A stretch of 64,000 nt of DNA from Acidobacteriota bacterium (GTDB taxonomy: Bacteria > Acidobacteriota > Thermoanaerobaculia > Multivoradales > JAHZIX01), in NCBI GenBank assembly GCA_034211275.1, contig JAXHTF010000011.1, positions 1 to 64,000 on the forward strand, read 5' to 3'. Position numbers and translations under genes: made by a program. Under the pieces are notes generated by a model, which did not search any database, was not told the origin of the DNA, and was given only the letters and a program-made list of their open reading frames with translations. Numbering within the stretch: position 1 is the first letter of the stretch; each line of letters begins with the position of its first letter. Below, in pieces: positions 25,378 to 33,569 of this stretch.

Positions 25378-26148
25378 TCACTCGCCGATGAACGGCGCCC
25401 GAGACTCTTCGCTGGTCAGTCCCTCGGTGAAGTTGGGGTTGTCGCAGTAGTTCAGCAGCAGAGCGCGGCAGTTGGCGTCCTCCTGCGGCGTCACCGGTTG
25501 ACTGTACATGCCGGCTGCCGGGGAGGCGATGGCGCAGGTCAGCGTGCCGGGGCCGCCGACGCAGAGCTCTCCGGAGCAAGCCTGGCCCCCGGCGAGCCAA
25601 ATCATGCCGGTCAGGTTCGGGAAGCCCGGGAAGTTGCTGCCGCAGGCCGCCACCGGGCCGCTGGCCACGATGTCGGCACCGTCGAAGCAAGGGCAGGGCG
25701 GGTCGCAGGAACCCTCGTAGCAGGCCTCGCCGGTCGTCGCTCCGTCGTCGTCGTCGCAGGTGGCGCCGTTGAGCGGTCCGGGGTCGTTGAGGCAGGTCCC
25801 GTTGGTCGCATCGCAGGCGTCGGCGGTGCACTGATTACCGTCGTCGCAGTCGACCTCGTCGCGCGGCTCGGCGGCACAAACGCACTGATCGGGGTTCGGC
25901 TCGACATCGATGGTGCAGGCATTGCCGTCGTCGCAGATGGCCTCACAATTCGCCAGGCAGGAACCCACCAGGTCTCCGTGATTCGCCACGTGGGCATCGA
26001 CGGCCTTGTCACCGACGGTGATGGTGTGGAAGTTGGCCGGATTGCCCGGCGGGAAGTGACAGATAGTCTGCTTGGCAGCCCAGGCGGGGGTGACGGCCAG
26101 GGCCAGGACTGCGAGGGTGAACAGGACGAGGGGAAAGAGCTTCTTCAC
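25378..26148 (-). CDS. Secreted cysteine-rich protein with DGNxCTxDxC repeats
   Basis: 256 residues from GTG 26148, 6 bases from a perfect AAGGAGG. A signal peptide (cleavage after PAWA) is followed by a conserved KQTICHFPPGNPANFHTITV segment and then repeats of the slime-mould/myxobacterial type: CDDGNACTIDV, CDDGNQCTADACDATNGTC. The C-terminal half has paired cysteines and no known fold. Such repeats are disulphide-bonded extracellular modules. Probably surface or extracellular. Confidence 0.82.
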   Translation of the reverse strand: MKKLFPLVLFTLAVLALAVTPAWAAKQTICHFPPGNPANFHTITVGDKAVDAHVANHGDLVGSCLANCEAICDDGNACTIDVEPNPDQCVCAAEPRDEVDCDDGNQCTADACDATNGTCLNDPGPLNGATCDDDDGATTGEACYEGSCDPPCPCFDGADIVASGPVAACGSNFPGFPNLTGMIWLAGGQACSGELCVGGPGTLTCAIASPAAGMYSQPVTPQEDANCRALLLNYCDNPNFTEGLTSEESRAPFIGE

Positions 26149-26380
26149 GGTTTCCTCCTTCAGTGGGAAGAGATCAAGGGAGATGGGGCAACGGTTGCCA
26201 CTCCGAATGCACAGCAGGATCCAAAGCTGATGGCGGTCGCGGGGGTTGTGGGTCCCGCTCTCCGGCAACAGCTCCTCAGAAGGACAGAGCAAAATGAGCA
26301 ATTAATTCCGACACCTAAAGCTTAAGCGGGAGGTCTGTGAATTGCGCCTGAAGGAATTCGTATTTTCTCTACGACATTCT

Positions 26381-27106
26381 TCATAGACGCTGGAGAGATG
26401 GATGGTAGGAGCCTAGACACTCGTCGAGGGTGGTGAGACCGCTTCGAAGGGCATAGAGAGTCGCCTGGACTCGATTGCCGACCGCGAGCTTGCCGAAAAT
26501 ATTCGTCAGGTGGGTTCGGACCGTCCCTTCGCTGATGTGGGCCTGGTCGGCGATCTCCTGGTTGGACAAACCTCGCGCGATGAGGCAGAGGATCTCGATC
26601 TCGCGGCGAGTCAACGCTGCAAGCTTCTGAATCTGGTGCCCTCGCTGCCCGAGTAGTTGCCAGCTCACCGCCCCGGAGATCGACGGCTGGCCTTTGGAGA
26701 TGCAGTGGAGGGCGGCGAAGATCTCCTCTTCCGAGGCCTTTCTCGGGAGATCGCCCAAGGCTCCCGCTTCAAGGGCTGCGAGGATTCTGGCGGGAGGGCA
26801 TCCGGTGCTCAGGGTCAGGATCCGCAGATCCGGCTGCCGAGCTCTCAGAGAGGTGATGGTCTCGGTACAGTCGATGCCGGGAAGGAGGAGGTCCACCAGC
26901 AAGATGTCCGGTTCCAGCGCCTCCACGGCGCGCATCATCTCCTGAGTGTCACCCGTTTCTCCGACCAGCGAGAATCGGTGGTCGGCACGCAATAGGTCCC
27001 GAAGACCCCGGCGGGCGATCACTTGCCCGTCGGCGAGATACACACGGGCTGCGTGGCGGGGGCTGTAGACACTCTTCCCCTCACGTAGGTCGGGATTGTT
27101 TCCCAT
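26381..27106 (-). CDS. NarL/LuxR-type response regulator (orphan)
   Basis: 241 residues; GGAGG lies 5 bases before ATG 27106. The receiver domain has the phospho-acceptor Asp72 (LLVDLLLPG) and Lys123. The GerE/LuxR HTH is intact: LTRREIEILCLIARGLSNQ, EIADQAHISEGTVRTHL. Spacing is normal for the NarL group. No histidine kinase is nearby, so the partner is elsewhere. Likely a DNA-binding regulator, target unknown. Confidence 0.92.
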   Translation of the reverse strand: MGNNPDLREGKSVYSPRHAARVYLADGQVIARRGLRDLLRADHRFSLVGETGDTQEMMRAVEALEPDILLVDLLLPGIDCTETITSLRARQPDLRILTLSTGCPPARILAALEAGALGDLPRKASEEEIFAALHCISKGQPSISGAVSWQLLGQRGHQIQKLAALTRREIEILCLIARGLSNQEIADQAHISEGTVRTHLTNIFGKLAVGNRVQATLYALRSGLTTLDECLGSYHPSLQRL

Positions 27107-27248
27107 TACCGCCTCCAGAGAGCCTCAGTGTCAGATAAAAATAGAATTCCTAATTCATATCTTAACGGATTGCGGCGGGCTTGTGGCGTGACTCCTCCTG
27201 CATTGCTGGAGGAAGGCTAAGATGCTGGCAACGAATGAGGAGCAATGC

Positions 27249-28388
27249 ATGAGATTGGAAACACTGCTCGTCCATAGCGGAGGAGAGACGGACGAGGGCA
27301 CCGGGGCGGTGGCGCCGCCGCTACATCTGTCGACTACTTTCGAGCACGGGCCGGCGGGGGAGATGCCCCGGGGCTATCAATACGCCCGTACAGAGAATCC
27401 GACCCAGGATCGTCTGGAGACGGCGCTGGCGGCGGTGGAGGGAGGGGAGCGAGGTTTCTTCTTCGCCTCCGGCATGGCCGCTGGGGCGGCGGTGCTGCAA
27501 ACGCTACCCCGAGGCAGCCACGTGCTCTTCCCCGACGACGCCTACCACGGCTTCCAAGAGCTGATTCATGACTTCCTGCCGCGCTGGGATTGCTCCGCCA
27601 CGGCGGTGGACTTTTCCGACCTCGATGCGGTGCAGGGTGCGCTACGGCCGGAGACTCGGCTGCTGTGGGCGGAGACTCCCTCCAACCCGCTGCTCAAGAT
27701 CACCGATCTCGCCGCGGTGGCGGAGATCGCCCGGGGGGCCGGGGCGCTCATGCTGGTGGACAGCACCTTCGCGCCGCCGGTGATTCAGCGGCCTCTGGAG
27801 CTGGGAACGGACATCGTTCTGCACTCTGCGACCAAATACTTCGGCGGCCACAGCGACGTCGTCGGTGGGGCGTTGGTGCTGCGCCGTCGAAAGCCGCTGG
27901 AGGAAGTGCTCACCTCGGTGCGGACCACTCTCGGAGCGGTGGCTTCGCCATTCAACGCCTGGCTGGTGCTGCGGGGCCTGCGCTCGCTGGCTTGCCGGGT
28001 GGAGCGCCACTGCTCCAACGCTCTGGCCATCGCCGAGGCGCTGGCGGAGCATCCTGCGGTGGAGCGGGTGCACTACCCGGGTCTCGCCGGCCACCCCGGC
28101 CACCTGGTGGCGCGGCGGCAGATGCGGGCCTACGGGGGCATGCTCTCGCTGCGGATTCGTGGAGGCCCCTCACAGAGTGGCCGGGAGGCGGCGCTGGCGG
28201 TGGCGGGGCGGCTGAAGCTCTTCGTCAACGCCACCAGCCTGGGCGGCGTCGAGAGCCTGGTGGAACACCGCGCCTCCATCGAAGGTGCGGAATCCACCAC
28301 GCCTCAGAACTTGCTACGCTTGTCCATCGGCCTCGAGCATCCCGACGACCTGATCGCGGATTTCCGCCAGGCTTTGGAAGGGGCCTGA
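27249..28388 (+). CDS. Cystathionine gamma-synthase/lyase-family PLP enzyme
   Basis: 379 residues from ATG 27249 (GAGGAG 6 bases upstream); an earlier ATG at 27222 is less well placed. PLP fold type I of the Cys/Met metabolism family: YARTENPTQDRLE, the FASGMAA segment, DSTFAPPV and the PLP lysine Lys196 in HSATKYFGGHSD. Could make cystathionine, cleave it, or act on methionine or O-acyl-homoserine; sequence alone does not choose. Stands alone between a response regulator and an NTF2-like gene. Confidence 0.92.
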   Translation: MRLETLLVHSGGETDEGTGAVAPPLHLSTTFEHGPAGEMPRGYQYARTENPTQDRLETALAAVEGGERGFFFASGMAAGAAVLQTLPRGSHVLFPDDAYHGFQELIHDFLPRWDCSATAVDFSDLDAVQGALRPETRLLWAETPSNPLLKITDLAAVAEIARGAGALMLVDSTFAPPVIQRPLELGTDIVLHSATKYFGGHSDVVGGALVLRRRKPLEEVLTSVRTTLGAVASPFNAWLVLRGLRSLACRVERHCSNALAIAEALAEHPAVERVHYPGLAGHPGHLVARRQMRAYGGMLSLRIRGGPSQSGREAALAVAGRLKLFVNATSLGGVESLVEHRASIEGAESTTPQNLLRLSIGLEHPDDLIADFRQALEGA

Positions 28389-28464
28389 TCTCTAGTGATC
28401 CCATCGCCCGGGAGCTAAGCCCCGAAAGCCGCAGAGTTCGCCGAACCTAGGAAAGGAGCTCGTC

Positions 28465-28911
28465 ATGACCCTGATCCAAAGCTTTCTCTTCTATGCCCAG
28501 GAGTTCGAGAAGACCTATCGCGACGACGAATGGATGCGGATTCTGCCCTTCTTCGCCAGTGACGCCGTCTACGAGGTGCAGAACATCTCCTTCGCCTGCC
28601 GAGTCGAGGGAGCGCAGGCGATTCTCGACGCCATCTGCAGGTCCGTCAACGGCTTTGACCGACGGGTGGGCGATCGGCGCATCGAGGTGTTGGCGCCGCC
28701 GACCCAGGAGGGAGACGAGGTCCACGTGCAGTGGGCGGTGACCTACTCCCACGGCGATCATCCACCGCTGCGGGTAGCCGCCCGCACCGTGGCTCGCTAC
28801 GAGAACGGCCGCATCGTCTACCTGGCGGACGTTTACGAGCCCGGCAGCGACGAGGTTTGGAAGAAGTGGGTGGAGCAGGTCGACCCGTCCCTCGACCCGT
28901 CCTACGTCTGA
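28465..28911 (+). CDS. NTF2/SnoaL-like protein
   Basis: 148 residues with GGAAAGGAG upstream. The cone-shaped alpha+beta fold is indicated by YRDDEWMRILPFFASDAVYE, VEGAQAILDAI and HVQWAVTYSHGDHPP..RVAARTVARYENGRIVYLADVY. The family covers polyketide cyclases, isomerases and non-enzymatic binders. Convergent and 4 bases from the amine oxidase gene. Substrate unknown. Confidence 0.75.
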   Translation: MTLIQSFLFYAQEFEKTYRDDEWMRILPFFASDAVYEVQNISFACRVEGAQAILDAICRSVNGFDRRVGDRRIEVLAPPTQEGDEVHVQWAVTYSHGDHPPLRVAARTVARYENGRIVYLADVYEPGSDEVWKKWVEQVDPSLDPSYV

Positions 28912-28915
28912 GCCC

Positions 28916-30763
28916 TCAGTAGCTATAGCGATTCGGGTCCTGCGACAGCGGCGAGTCGTCCGGCAGCTTGGCGCCCAGGCGATGAGCCGCCGCGGCGGCG
29001 GCGTTGATGCCGGTTTCGAGGGCGCCCTCGGTCCAGCCGCCGTACCAAGAGACGGCGTCGCCGGCGAGGTAGACGCCGCGGTCCTCCTGGGGAGAGAGAG
29101 CGGTGAGGAATTGGTAGTAGGCGTCGTGGGCGTCGGGCTCCTGGCCGGGGTAGTTGAGCTTGAAGGCCCCGTGCTGGAAGCCCACCGCTTCCCAGTCGAC
29201 GTTGTAAACCTGGCCGTCCATGGGCTCCAGGTGACGGGCGAAGGCGGGGTTGATGCGCTGGATGATGGACTTGAACAGGCGGAAGCGCTGTTCCACTGGC
29301 AGCGACAGCAGCTTGCTCGAATCATCCCCCCAGGTGTAGCTGATGAGCACCACGCCGTTCTCCGTGCCGGGGTAGTCCAGGCAGTAAATACCCCGGGGCG
29401 CCTCGTCGGTCTGAATGTTGGCGGGGATCGTCGGGTCTTCGAGCCAGAATTTGCTGCGGGTGCGGATGAACATCTTGGACGAGTTCATCAGGTGTAGGTT
29501 GCGCAGCGCTTCCCGGACCGGCTGCTGGAGGATCTGGGGATGAGCCGCCAAGCTCCGTAGCGGCGAGTCGTCGCCGTTCTCCCCTTTCCCATTCTCCGGG
29601 GCTCCGTTCTCCGCATCTCCGTTCTCTGCGTCTCCATTCTCAGACCGCGCCGGTTGGGTCGGCAGGGTCATGCCGGCGAACTCCATGGCGCGGGTGGAGA
29701 TGGCCACGATCACCGCGCGGAACTCCTCGTCCACCACCTCGCCGGTTTGGGGCTCCCGGTACGTGAGGATCGGGTTGCCGCCGCCGTCTTCCTCCTGGCG
29801 GTAACGAATCCCCTGCACCGCCGTGCCCAGGCGAGCGGCGCGCATGTCCAGCAGCGAACGCTCGCCCCGGGGAGTGTCGACCCGCCGGGCGTAGAGGCCG
29901 TGGACCAGCTGGCTGATGCCGCCGGGGACCAGCTCCTGCTCCTGCTCATACTGTCCCAGCAGGATGCGCAGCATCTCCAAGAAGCCCACCTGGTAGAGCG
30001 GCCCGAAACCGCCGCTGCCCACTCCCAGGGCGCCGAAAGCGTTGAGATCCTCATCCGTCCATTGGGGGATGCCCTCGCGCACCGCGGCGTAGAAGCTGAC
30101 GTCCCGATAGCGGTCGATGTACTCCTGCCAGACTTTCTCCACCCGCTCCAGGTCGCCGCTGCGGTAGGCCAGAGCCAGGGGTTCGGTGAGACTGGCGAGA
30201 AACTCGTTCCAATCCTCGGCGATCTTCTCGAAGGGGCCCGGCGGCGGGTTGCGCTGGTCGCCGTCGGCGGGCTTCCAGACATAGGACCGGTCTTCGTAAA
30301 ACAGCTCCGTGAGCACCACGCCGGGGTCCGGGAAGTCGGGGGTGGTCTCGATGTCCAGCAGGTCGAAGTAGTGGTAGAGGAGCTTGTTGATGGTGGGGAA
30401 GCGCATGGCCCCCATCTCCGCCAGTGCCGTGATCGGGGTGCCGTCGGCCTCCAGGAAGGGCTGGGAATCGTTGCGCCCGCCGAGGCGGTCGGTGGCCTCG
30501 AAGATCACCGGATCGAAGCCCATCTTCATCAGCTCGTAAGCCGCCGCCACGCCCCCCGGGCCGCCGCCCACAACCGCCACCTTCTGCCCTAGCTTGCGCC
30601 GCGGCACCTTGCCCAGAGGCTTGTCGCTCTTCTCGACATAGCGCCCGGTCTTGGGATTCTTCTCCATCACCGCCTGGCGATAGTCGTAGAGGCTGTCCAT
30701 GCTCGGCCAGGCGGTGTAGCTGGCGAGCTTTTCGGCGCGGAGACGATTGGGAATGAAGGACAT
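28916..30763 (-). CDS. FAD-dependent amine oxidase / L-amino-acid oxidase-like
   Basis: 615 residues. The dinucleotide-binding motif VAVVGGGPGG (about 62-71), Glu89 and RLGGR (93-97) bind FAD; the C-terminal GDAVSWYGGWTEGALETG segment is the family's FAD/substrate region. The layout, with a 60-residue N-terminal part before the fold, resembles tryptophan 2-monooxygenase and VioA/RebO-type oxidases. A 25-residue ENGDA/ENG repeat (375-399) is inserted, probably as a surface loop. No biosynthetic partner other than the NTF2-like gene. Substrate unproven. Confidence 0.8.
   Translation of the reverse strand: MSFIPNRLRAEKLASYTAWPSMDSLYDYRQAVMEKNPKTGRYVEKSDKPLGKVPRRKLGQKVAVVGGGPGGVAAAYELMKMGFDPVIFEATDRLGGRNDSQPFLEADGTPITALAEMGAMRFPTINKLLYHYFDLLDIETTPDFPDPGVVLTELFYEDRSYVWKPADGDQRNPPPGPFEKIAEDWNEFLASLTEPLALAYRSGDLERVEKVWQEYIDRYRDVSFYAAVREGIPQWTDEDLNAFGALGVGSGGFGPLYQVGFLEMLRILLGQYEQEQELVPGGISQLVHGLYARRVDTPRGERSLLDMRAARLGTAVQGIRYRQEEDGGGNPILTYREPQTGEVVDEEFRAVIVAISTRAMEFAGMTLPTQPARSENGDAENGDAENGAPENGKGENGDDSPLRSLAAHPQILQQPVREALRNLHLMNSSKMFIRTRSKFWLEDPTIPANIQTDEAPRGIYCLDYPGTENGVVLISYTWGDDSSKLLSLPVEQRFRLFKSIIQRINPAFARHLEPMDGQVYNVDWEAVGFQHGAFKLNYPGQEPDAHDAYYQFLTALSPQEDRGVYLAGDAVSWYGGWTEGALETGINAAAAAAHRLGAKLPDDSPLSQDPNRYSY
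29567..29641 (-). repeat. Five 15-bp in-frame repeats encoding ENGxx
   Basis: Five tandem units encode ENGDA, ENGDA, ENGAP, ENGKG, ENGDD in the amine oxidase gene. Low-complexity, probably slippage-prone; length is likely to vary between strains. Confidence 0.8.
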
Positions 30764-30836
30764 CTAGGGGCTCCTGGGATCGCGGGCTGAGAGTTGAAAG
30801 CAGTATAGCGAAGGCTCGACGTAGAATGACGCCATC

Positions 30837-31316
30837 ATGAGCCAAGCAACCGGTAGCAGCATCTTCGACCGCGAGGACCGCCTGGAGCGCCTCAACAACT
30901 TCCTGGGCGGCTTCGTCAAATCCATGGGGCTGCGCTACGTGCGGGCCGAGCCGGAGGAAATCGTCGCCGAGCTGGAGATCGCACCGCACCTCCTGCAACC
31001 CTACGGCCTGGTCCACGGTGGCGTGTACTGCAGCATCATCGAGAGCGTGTGCAGCGCCGGCGCCGCCCTCCACGTGATGGCTGAGGGCAAGAATGCGGTG
31101 GGACTGGAGAACACCACCACCTTCCTCCGCGCTGCCCGCTCCGGCACTCTGCGCTGCACCGCGAAGCCGCTCAAGATCGGCCGCCGCACCCACGTGTGGA
31201 ACGCCGATATTCACGACGACGAAGATCGCCCCATCGCCAGCGGCCGGGTGCGCATGATGATCCTCGATCCCGGTGACCGCGCCGGCGGCCGCGAGGTGCG
31301 CATCGAGGATCCTTGA
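30837..31316 (+). CDS. PaaI-type hotdog thioesterase
   Basis: 159 residues. The hotdog fold is shown by LQPYGLVHGGVYCSIIESVCS, GLENTTTFLRAARSGTLRCTAKPLKIGRRTHVWNADIHDDEDRP split across its usual strands; the HGG segment and the acidic residue of SIIES are the usual catalytic site. Likely acts on an acyl- or phenylacetyl-type CoA. It is followed by a hypothetical gene with possible coupling. Confidence 0.88.
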   Translation: MSQATGSSIFDREDRLERLNNFLGGFVKSMGLRYVRAEPEEIVAELEIAPHLLQPYGLVHGGVYCSIIESVCSAGAALHVMAEGKNAVGLENTTTFLRAARSGTLRCTAKPLKIGRRTHVWNADIHDDEDRPIASGRVRMMILDPGDRAGGREVRIEDP

Positions 31317-31366
31317 GCGGCCCCTCTGGAAACAGCCTCGATGAAGCGCCCGCGAGGAACGACGCC

Positions 31367-32326
31367 ATGTCCTACGACCGCATGATCTCCAGTCTGGCCC
31401 GCAAGCTCGAGGCGGGCGAGCCGCTGGAGGCGCTGACGACGGGCCTTTCCGGCGCGGAGCTCCAAAGCCTCCTGCTCCACGTCTTCCGCCAGCGCAGCCG
31501 CCAACGCACTCCGGCGGAGCTCCTGCGCCAGTACGAGCGGGTGCCCATGGTCCAGCCCGCTCATCCCGACCCCCGGGCGCTGCTGGAGGTGGAGGCCGCC
31601 GCCTTCGCCGCCGCCGAGGGCTTTGAAGGAGTGGAGCTCAGTCCGGTGGCGCCGCTGGGGATCAACCAGGTCCTGGGGCAGATCGATCAAAATAACTGCC
31701 TGGCGACCATCCGTTCGTCGGAGGTGCTGGCCGACCCCACCACCGCCACGGCCCTAGAATGCGCCCGCCGCCGCCGCGCCGGCGAGGCCGGGACGATCCG
31801 CCTCTGCTCCCGCTCCCGGCAACTGCGCCTCCAGCCCCTCCCCCCCGGCGCCGCCTGGGTCCCCCACTTCCTCCTCTTCTCCCTGGTCACCGCCGGCCGC
31901 GACCGCGGTTCCTACGCCTTCGAGGTGGAGCATCTGCTGGACCATTTGCGGGTGTACGTGAACCTGCTGGTGGGGCTGCGGGCTCACGGCTACACCATCG
32001 GTCCGCTGGACGTGCGCCTCAGCGACACGGAGCGCGACTCCCGGCGCCTGGCACTGGCGGAACGCGCGGTCCTCGGTCCGCTGGCGGAGGAGTTCCCCCA
32101 GGAGACCTTCCGCCTCGACCCCGAACGCGAGCAGGCCCAGAATTACTACCAGGGCCTCTGCCTCGGCATCTACGCCGCCGACAACTCCGGCGACTTCCAC
32201 AACATGGCCGACGGCGGCTTCACCGACTGGACCCAGCGCCTCCTCTCCAACGCCAAAGAGCGCCTCCTGGTCACGGCCTTGGGCCTCGAACGCCTGGCCA
32301 TGCTCTTTCGGCCGGCTTCTGGCTAG
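31367..32326 (+). CDS. Conserved hypothetical, possible class II aminoacyl-tRNA-synthetase-like fold
   Basis: 319 residues from ATG 31367. An in-frame TTG at 31313 overlapping the upstream stop is a longer choice. Segments LGINQVLGQIDQNNCLATIR, a central SRQLRLQPLPPGAAWVPHFLLFS and a C-terminal ALGLERLAML look like class II synthetase motifs 2 and 3, in the manner of HisZ-type paralogues. This is a pattern resemblance, not a firm assignment. It lacks a tRNA-binding domain. Confidence 0.55.
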   Translation: MSYDRMISSLARKLEAGEPLEALTTGLSGAELQSLLLHVFRQRSRQRTPAELLRQYERVPMVQPAHPDPRALLEVEAAAFAAAEGFEGVELSPVAPLGINQVLGQIDQNNCLATIRSSEVLADPTTATALECARRRRAGEAGTIRLCSRSRQLRLQPLPPGAAWVPHFLLFSLVTAGRDRGSYAFEVEHLLDHLRVYVNLLVGLRAHGYTIGPLDVRLSDTERDSRRLALAERAVLGPLAEEFPQETFRLDPEREQAQNYYQGLCLGIYAADNSGDFHNMADGGFTDWTQRLLSNAKERLLVTALGLERLAMLFRPASG

Positions 32327-32403
32327 CTGCTTCCCTTTCGCCCAGCCACCCCACTTCGCCTCATCGTTGCGGGAGCTGTCGTAGTGGTCGGGCTTCGCTG
32401 ATC

Positions 32404-32424
32404 AATAACCGATTATCGGTTATT
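32404..32424. promoter_or_regulatory. Perfect 10-bp-arm palindrome upstream of the cysteine-rich peptide genes
   Basis: AATAACCGAT and ATCGGTTATT flank a single base. It sits in an AT-rich island upstream of a -10/-35-like pair (TTGCTA 32428-32433, TAATAT about 18 bases later). It is probably an operator; the lack of a G+C-rich stem makes it a poor terminator. Confidence 0.55.
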
Positions 32425-32489
32425 GGTTTGCTAAGCACGGTCGATTTTGTTTAATATCTATTGATTCAAAATTTCGTAGGAGGTTTGCT

Positions 32490-32798
32490 ATGCGGAAGGC
32501 TCTAGCCTTGTCCTTTTGTGCCGCCCTATTGTTCATCCTCGCTGCCCCTGCCCAGGCTTTCGTAGCCTGTGAGGATTGCGGCGGCGCCCCCAGTGGAGCC
32601 GTCTGTGCCGGCTTCTGCGACGGGATGGTGATCAAGACCTGTGGTGACTGGCGAGCTTCGTCTTGCAGCAATCTGCTGCCTGCCGAGCTGCCGCAGCCGC
32701 AGCTCACGGCATCCTGTTCGACCTCGGTGCAGAGTGCGCCGGAGCCTGTTGAAACCGAAGGCCCGCAGCTCGTTGAGTCGTTGGATCCGTCGCTCTAG
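32490..32798 (+). CDS. Small secreted cysteine-rich peptide 1
   Basis: 102 residues with a perfect AGGAGG 6 bases upstream. A Sec signal cleaving after APAQA leaves FVACEDC at the mature N-terminus. Core cysteines follow C-x2-C-x8-C-x3-C-x7-C-x7-C, then a Pro/Glu/Ser-rich tail with one more Cys. Two paralogues follow directly. I know no named family. Cysteines could bind metal or form disulphides in the periplasm. Confidence 0.8.
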   Translation: MRKALALSFCAALLFILAAPAQAFVACEDCGGAPSGAVCAGFCDGMVIKTCGDWRASSCSNLLPAELPQPQLTASCSTSVQSAPEPVETEGPQLVESLDPSL

Positions 32799-32834
32799 TC
32801 CGAACCAACGCTTTTGAATCCAAGGAGACCCATC

Positions 32835-33134
32835 ATGCGCAAGTCACTGACGTACATTCTCGGAATTGCTCTGCTCCTCGCCCTCGCCACCCCAGCTGCG
32901 GCCTTTATCGCATGCGAGGACTGCGCCGGCTACCCCGACGCATGCATCTGTGGTGGCACCTGCAATGGCCAGGGGGCGACCACCTGCGGTGAGTATCGTG
33001 CTCTCGGCTGCACCGGTTTGTTTTCCGACGACATTCCGGAGCTAGATCTCCAGGCGCTGGAGAGTCCTGTGGTCGTCGAGGAGCAAGAAGTCCAAGCGAC
33101 CGAGGCATTGGACGTTTTGGATCGGGAGGAGTAG
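32835..33134 (+). CDS. Small secreted cysteine-rich peptide 2
   Basis: 99 residues with AAGGAG upstream. Same plan as its upstream neighbour: signal ending TPAAA, then FIACEDC, a core C-x2-C-x8-C-x3-C-x7-C-x7-C with an extra Cys (CIC), ending in an acidic tail. Thirty-six bases separate it from peptide 1. Likely one transcript. Confidence 0.8.
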   Translation: MRKSLTYILGIALLLALATPAAAFIACEDCAGYPDACICGGTCNGQGATTCGEYRALGCTGLFSDDIPELDLQALESPVVVEEQEVQATEALDVLDREE

Positions 33135-33176
33135 CTCTCGGATTGACCGACCTTTCAATTTGGAGGATTGCTTGTC

Positions 33177-33491
33177 ATGAAGAATTTGGTTCTTTTCGCG
33201 GCGGGCCTTGCGTTGGCCCTGTTGGTGACCGTGCCGGCCCAGGCGATCGTTGCCTGCGAGTTCTGTTATGGCCACACGAACGAAAATTGTATCGGTACCT
33301 GTAATGGTACTAGTGGCCATTTCAGCTGTGAGTACTACATATCTCAAGGGTGCCCTATGTTTCTGCGTTCAGTTGCGAGCGACTCCCCAGAGTCGATGAC
33401 TTCGACCTCCTGCCAGGACCCCACACCAGCCATCTCCGAACCAGCGGCTCGCCCGGCCGAAGCACCGGACGGAGCCCTTCCGGCCCAGTGA
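33177..33491 (+). CDS. Small secreted cysteine-rich peptide 3
   Basis: 104 residues with TTTGGAGG upstream. Signal ends VPAQA, mature start IVACEFC. Core spacing is C-x2-C-x7-C-x3-C-x8-C-x7-C, slightly shifted from the other two. Base composition is noticeably more AT-rich than the surroundings. It ends in a Pro/Ala tail. Confidence 0.78.
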   Translation: MKNLVLFAAGLALALLVTVPAQAIVACEFCYGHTNENCIGTCNGTSGHFSCEYYISQGCPMFLRSVASDSPESMTSTSCQDPTPAISEPAARPAEAPDGALPAQ

Positions 33492-33569
33492 CGAAGGCGC
33501 CGGGAGGTGTCCCTTCCGGTGACTTCAGAGAGCTAGTCTGAAATCTGACGGCGCGGTAGAGTGCTTGCC

